Translations under genes and position numbers: made by a program
Shown: positions 4,401 to 5,878 of the stretch, piece after piece
How the letters are laid out: the number at the start of each line of letters is the position of its first letter
Numbering within the stretch: position 1 is the first letter of the stretch
The notes under the pieces: model-generated
What the model saw: only the letters and a program-made list of their open reading frames with translations
Databases searched by the model: none
Told to the model about the DNA's origin: nothing
Source of the DNA: H2-BAC3 sp045863035
GTDB taxonomy: Bacteria; Bacteroidota; Ignavibacteria; Ignavibacteriales; Ignavibacteriaceae
Assembly (NCBI GenBank): GCA_045863035.1
Contig: BTUV01000139.1
Span: forward strand, 1 to 5,878
Direction of reading: 5' to 3'
DNA length: 5,878 nucleotides

Positions 4401-5795
4401 TTACAATCCCGGTTTAATCATATCTTCCGGGCGGACGTAGGCATCAAATTGTTCCGCTGTCAGCAGCCCAAGCTCAACTACTACTTCTTTGAGTGTCTTG
4501 TTTTCCTTATGTGCCTTTTTAGCAACTTTTGCCGCATTGTCATAACCAATGTGGGGGTTGAGTGCAGTTACCAGCATCAGGGAGTTTTCAAGATGTTTCT
4601 GTATTGCAAGTGTGTTTGCTTCAATGCCCGCAACGCAATGTTCAGTGAATGACTCACACGCGTCCGCTATCAGCCGGGTTGACTGAAGCACGTTATATAT
4701 AATGACCGGCTTAAAAACATTCAGCTCGAAGTTGCCCATAGCGCCGCCGAAGTTCACGGCAACATCATTACCCATTACCTGGGCGCAGACCATAGTCATT
4801 GCTTCCGACTGAGTGGGGTTTACCTTGCCCGGCATGATTGAGCTGCCCGGTTCATTTTCAGGAAGCAGCAGTTCTCCGATACCGCTTCGGGGGCCGGAGC
4901 CAAGCCAGCGGATATCATTTGCAATTTTCATCAAAGAAGCTGCCAGGGTTTTAAGCACCCCATGAAACTCCACAAGCGCATCGTGGGTTGCGAGTGCTTC
5001 AAATTTATTCCGGGCTGTTACAAAAGGGAAGCCGGTTAGTTCTGCAATCTTTTTTGCTGAGCGCTCTGCAAATTCGGGATGGGTGTTCAGACCGGTACCA
5101 ACCGCAGTGCCTCCGAGAGCAAGCTCATAAAGGCGGGGGAGCGCCGCCTGGATTCTGTCAAGTCCGTTGCTTAACTGCTGAACATAGCCGGAGAACTCCT
5201 GCCCCAGCGTCAGGGGAGTTGCATCCATCAGGTGAGTTCTTCCTATTTTAATGACATCCTTAAATTCTTCTGACTTTTTTGCCAAAGAATCGCGTAACAT
5301 AGTCACTAATGGTATTAATTTTACGTGTATTTGTTCAACTGCCGCTATGTGCATTGCTGTCGGAAAGGTATCATTCGATGATTGTGCTTTGTTTACATCA
5401 TCGTTCGGGTGGATAGGTTTCTTGCTTCCCATCTGTCCCCCCGCTATTTCAATTGCCCGGTTTGAGATTACCTCATTCACATTCATATTGCTCTGCGTTC
5501 CGCTGCCGGTCTGCCATACAACCAGAGGGAAGTGGTCGGTCAGTTTCCCCTCAATCACCTCATCTGCCGCACGGATGATAAGGTCGGCCTTCTCTTTCGG
5601 AAGGATTCCAAGTTCGGCATTAACCAGAGCTGCTGCTTTCTTTAGGAAACCAAATGCACGGATAAGTTCGGCAGGCATTTTTTCCCCGCCGATTTTGAAA
5701 TTCATAAGGGAGCGGGCGGTTTGCGCGCCATAATATTTATCACCCGGGACTTCAATTTGTCCCATGGTATCAGATTCAGTACGAAACGATGACAT
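4401..5795 (-). CDS. fumC: Fumarate hydratase, class II
   Basis: This 464-residue enzyme reversibly hydrates fumarate to L-malate in the TCA cycle; it is cytoplasmic, tetrameric and iron-free. Signature blocks are QTGSGTQSNMNVNEVI (95-110), HPNDDVNKAQSSND (129-142), GRTHLMDATPLTLGQE (185-200) and GSSIMPGKVNP (317-327). Key residues fall at the same numbers as in E. coli FumC: T100, S139, S140, N141, H188, S318, K324, N326 and E331, with H129, N131 and D132 for the second site. Length matches the family (about 460-467). The set of motifs separates it from aspartase, argininosuccinate lyase and adenylosuccinate lyase, although aspartase is the nearest confusable relative. The start at 5795 gives the conserved beginning FRTESDTMGQIEVP, with AAGG nine bases upstream. 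It is the first gene of an operon with the CDGSH protein. Confidence 0.97.
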   Translation of the reverse strand: MSSFRTESDTMGQIEVPGDKYYGAQTARSLMNFKIGGEKMPAELIRAFGFLKKAAALVNAELGILPKEKADLIIRAADEVIEGKLTDHFPLVVWQTGSGTQSNMNVNEVISNRAIEIAGGQMGSKKPIHPNDDVNKAQSSNDTFPTAMHIAAVEQIHVKLIPLVTMLRDSLAKKSEEFKDVIKIGRTHLMDATPLTLGQEFSGYVQQLSNGLDRIQAALPRLYELALGGTAVGTGLNTHPEFAERSAKKIAELTGFPFVTARNKFEALATHDALVEFHGVLKTLAASLMKIANDIRWLGSGPRSGIGELLLPENEPGSSIMPGKVNPTQSEAMTMVCAQVMGNDVAVNFGGAMGNFELNVFKPVIIYNVLQSTRLIADACESFTEHCVAGIEANTLAIQKHLENSLMLVTALNPHIGYDNAAKVAKKAHKENKTLKEVVVELGLLTAEQFDAYVRPEDMIKPGL

Positions 5796-5831
5796 GGTGT
5801 TTTGCCTTAAAAAGTTTTAAGAATTACTGTA

Positions 5832-5839
5832 CAAAACTA
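5832..5839 (-). promoter_or_regulatory. Possible Bacteroidota-type -7 element for fumC
   Basis: The minus strand reads TAGTTTTG, fitting the TAnnTTTG -7 consensus described for Bacteroidota sigma factors, about 36 bases before the fumC start codon. No clear -33 TTTG partner is seen, and the organism's promoter type is uncertain. CTTAAAA (5806-5812) and TTTTAAG (5815-5821), two bases apart, form a small inverted repeat between this element and the ribosome-binding site. Confidence 0.25.
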
Positions 5840-5845
5840 CGAAAA

Positions 5846-5878
5846 GAATTATGAAGTATGAATTATGAAGTATGAATT
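5846..5878. repeat. 14-bp AT-rich tandem repeat at the window edge
   Basis: The unit GAATTATGAAGTAT occurs at 5846-5859 and 5860-5873, and a further GAATT begins a third copy cut by the window end. It lies just upstream of the fumC promoter region and belongs to the same low-complexity style as the other AT-rich intergenic repeats here. The array may continue beyond the window. Confidence 0.75.

Noticed and set aside
5251..5733. 160-codon plus-strand frame opposite fumC
   Set aside because: It is the antisense shadow of a fully conserved fumC reading frame.

Overview
This window looks like an ordinary chromosomal segment of a Gram-negative bacterium, most likely from the Bacteroidota/Chlorobiota/Ignavibacteria side of the tree. 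Two observations point there. The intergenic DNA contains AT-rich words built from TTAATTTTTAATTC / ATTCTTCATT, which I associate with genomes of that group. There are also two secreted outer-membrane barrel proteins, and ribosome-binding sites are weak or absent at several genes. The lineage is an inference from style and not from a marker gene; no rRNA or tRNA gene was seen.

Layout. Bases 1-1061 hold no credible gene. They contain a pair of 29-bp AT-rich direct repeats, a nested inverted repeat, and a 262-bp tandem repeat (two full copies plus a 42-bp partial third). Each full copy carries a strong 16-bp-arm hairpin. A strong terminator hairpin (994-1035) follows. Bases 1062-2201 (minus) encode an OmpA-family protein: signal peptide, N-terminal barrel, linker, and C-terminal peptidoglycan-binding domain. 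Bases 2202-2618 are intergenic, with a probable ompA-side promoter and a GC-richer structured patch (2397-2502). Bases 2619-3158 (plus) encode a small predicted outer-membrane beta-barrel protein of unknown family. Converging on it is a nitroreductase-family flavoprotein (3192-3815, minus). Its promoter overlaps a perfect 20-bp palindrome, the hallmark of a repressor operator. A second intergenic stretch (3856-4141) ends in a terminator hairpin that closes a two-gene operon read from the right: class II fumarase (fumC, 4401-5795, minus), then a small double-CDGSH iron-sulfur protein (4142-4390, minus).

How the genes relate. fumC supplies the TCA-cycle fumarate/malate interconversion. The CDGSH protein is translationally close to it: the fumC stop codon lies inside the probable Shine-Dalgarno sequence of the next gene. 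The nitroreductase appears to be a separately regulated, probably stress- or ligand-inducible unit. The OmpA-like and small barrel proteins are envelope components on separate transcripts.

I do not see a convincing undescribed multi-gene system. The items most worth a second look are the 262-bp tandem repeat with its hairpins, the palindromic operator of the nitroreductase, the structured patch at 2397-2502, and the CDGSH protein, whose C-terminal tail is encoded by an intergenic-type AT-rich repeat.
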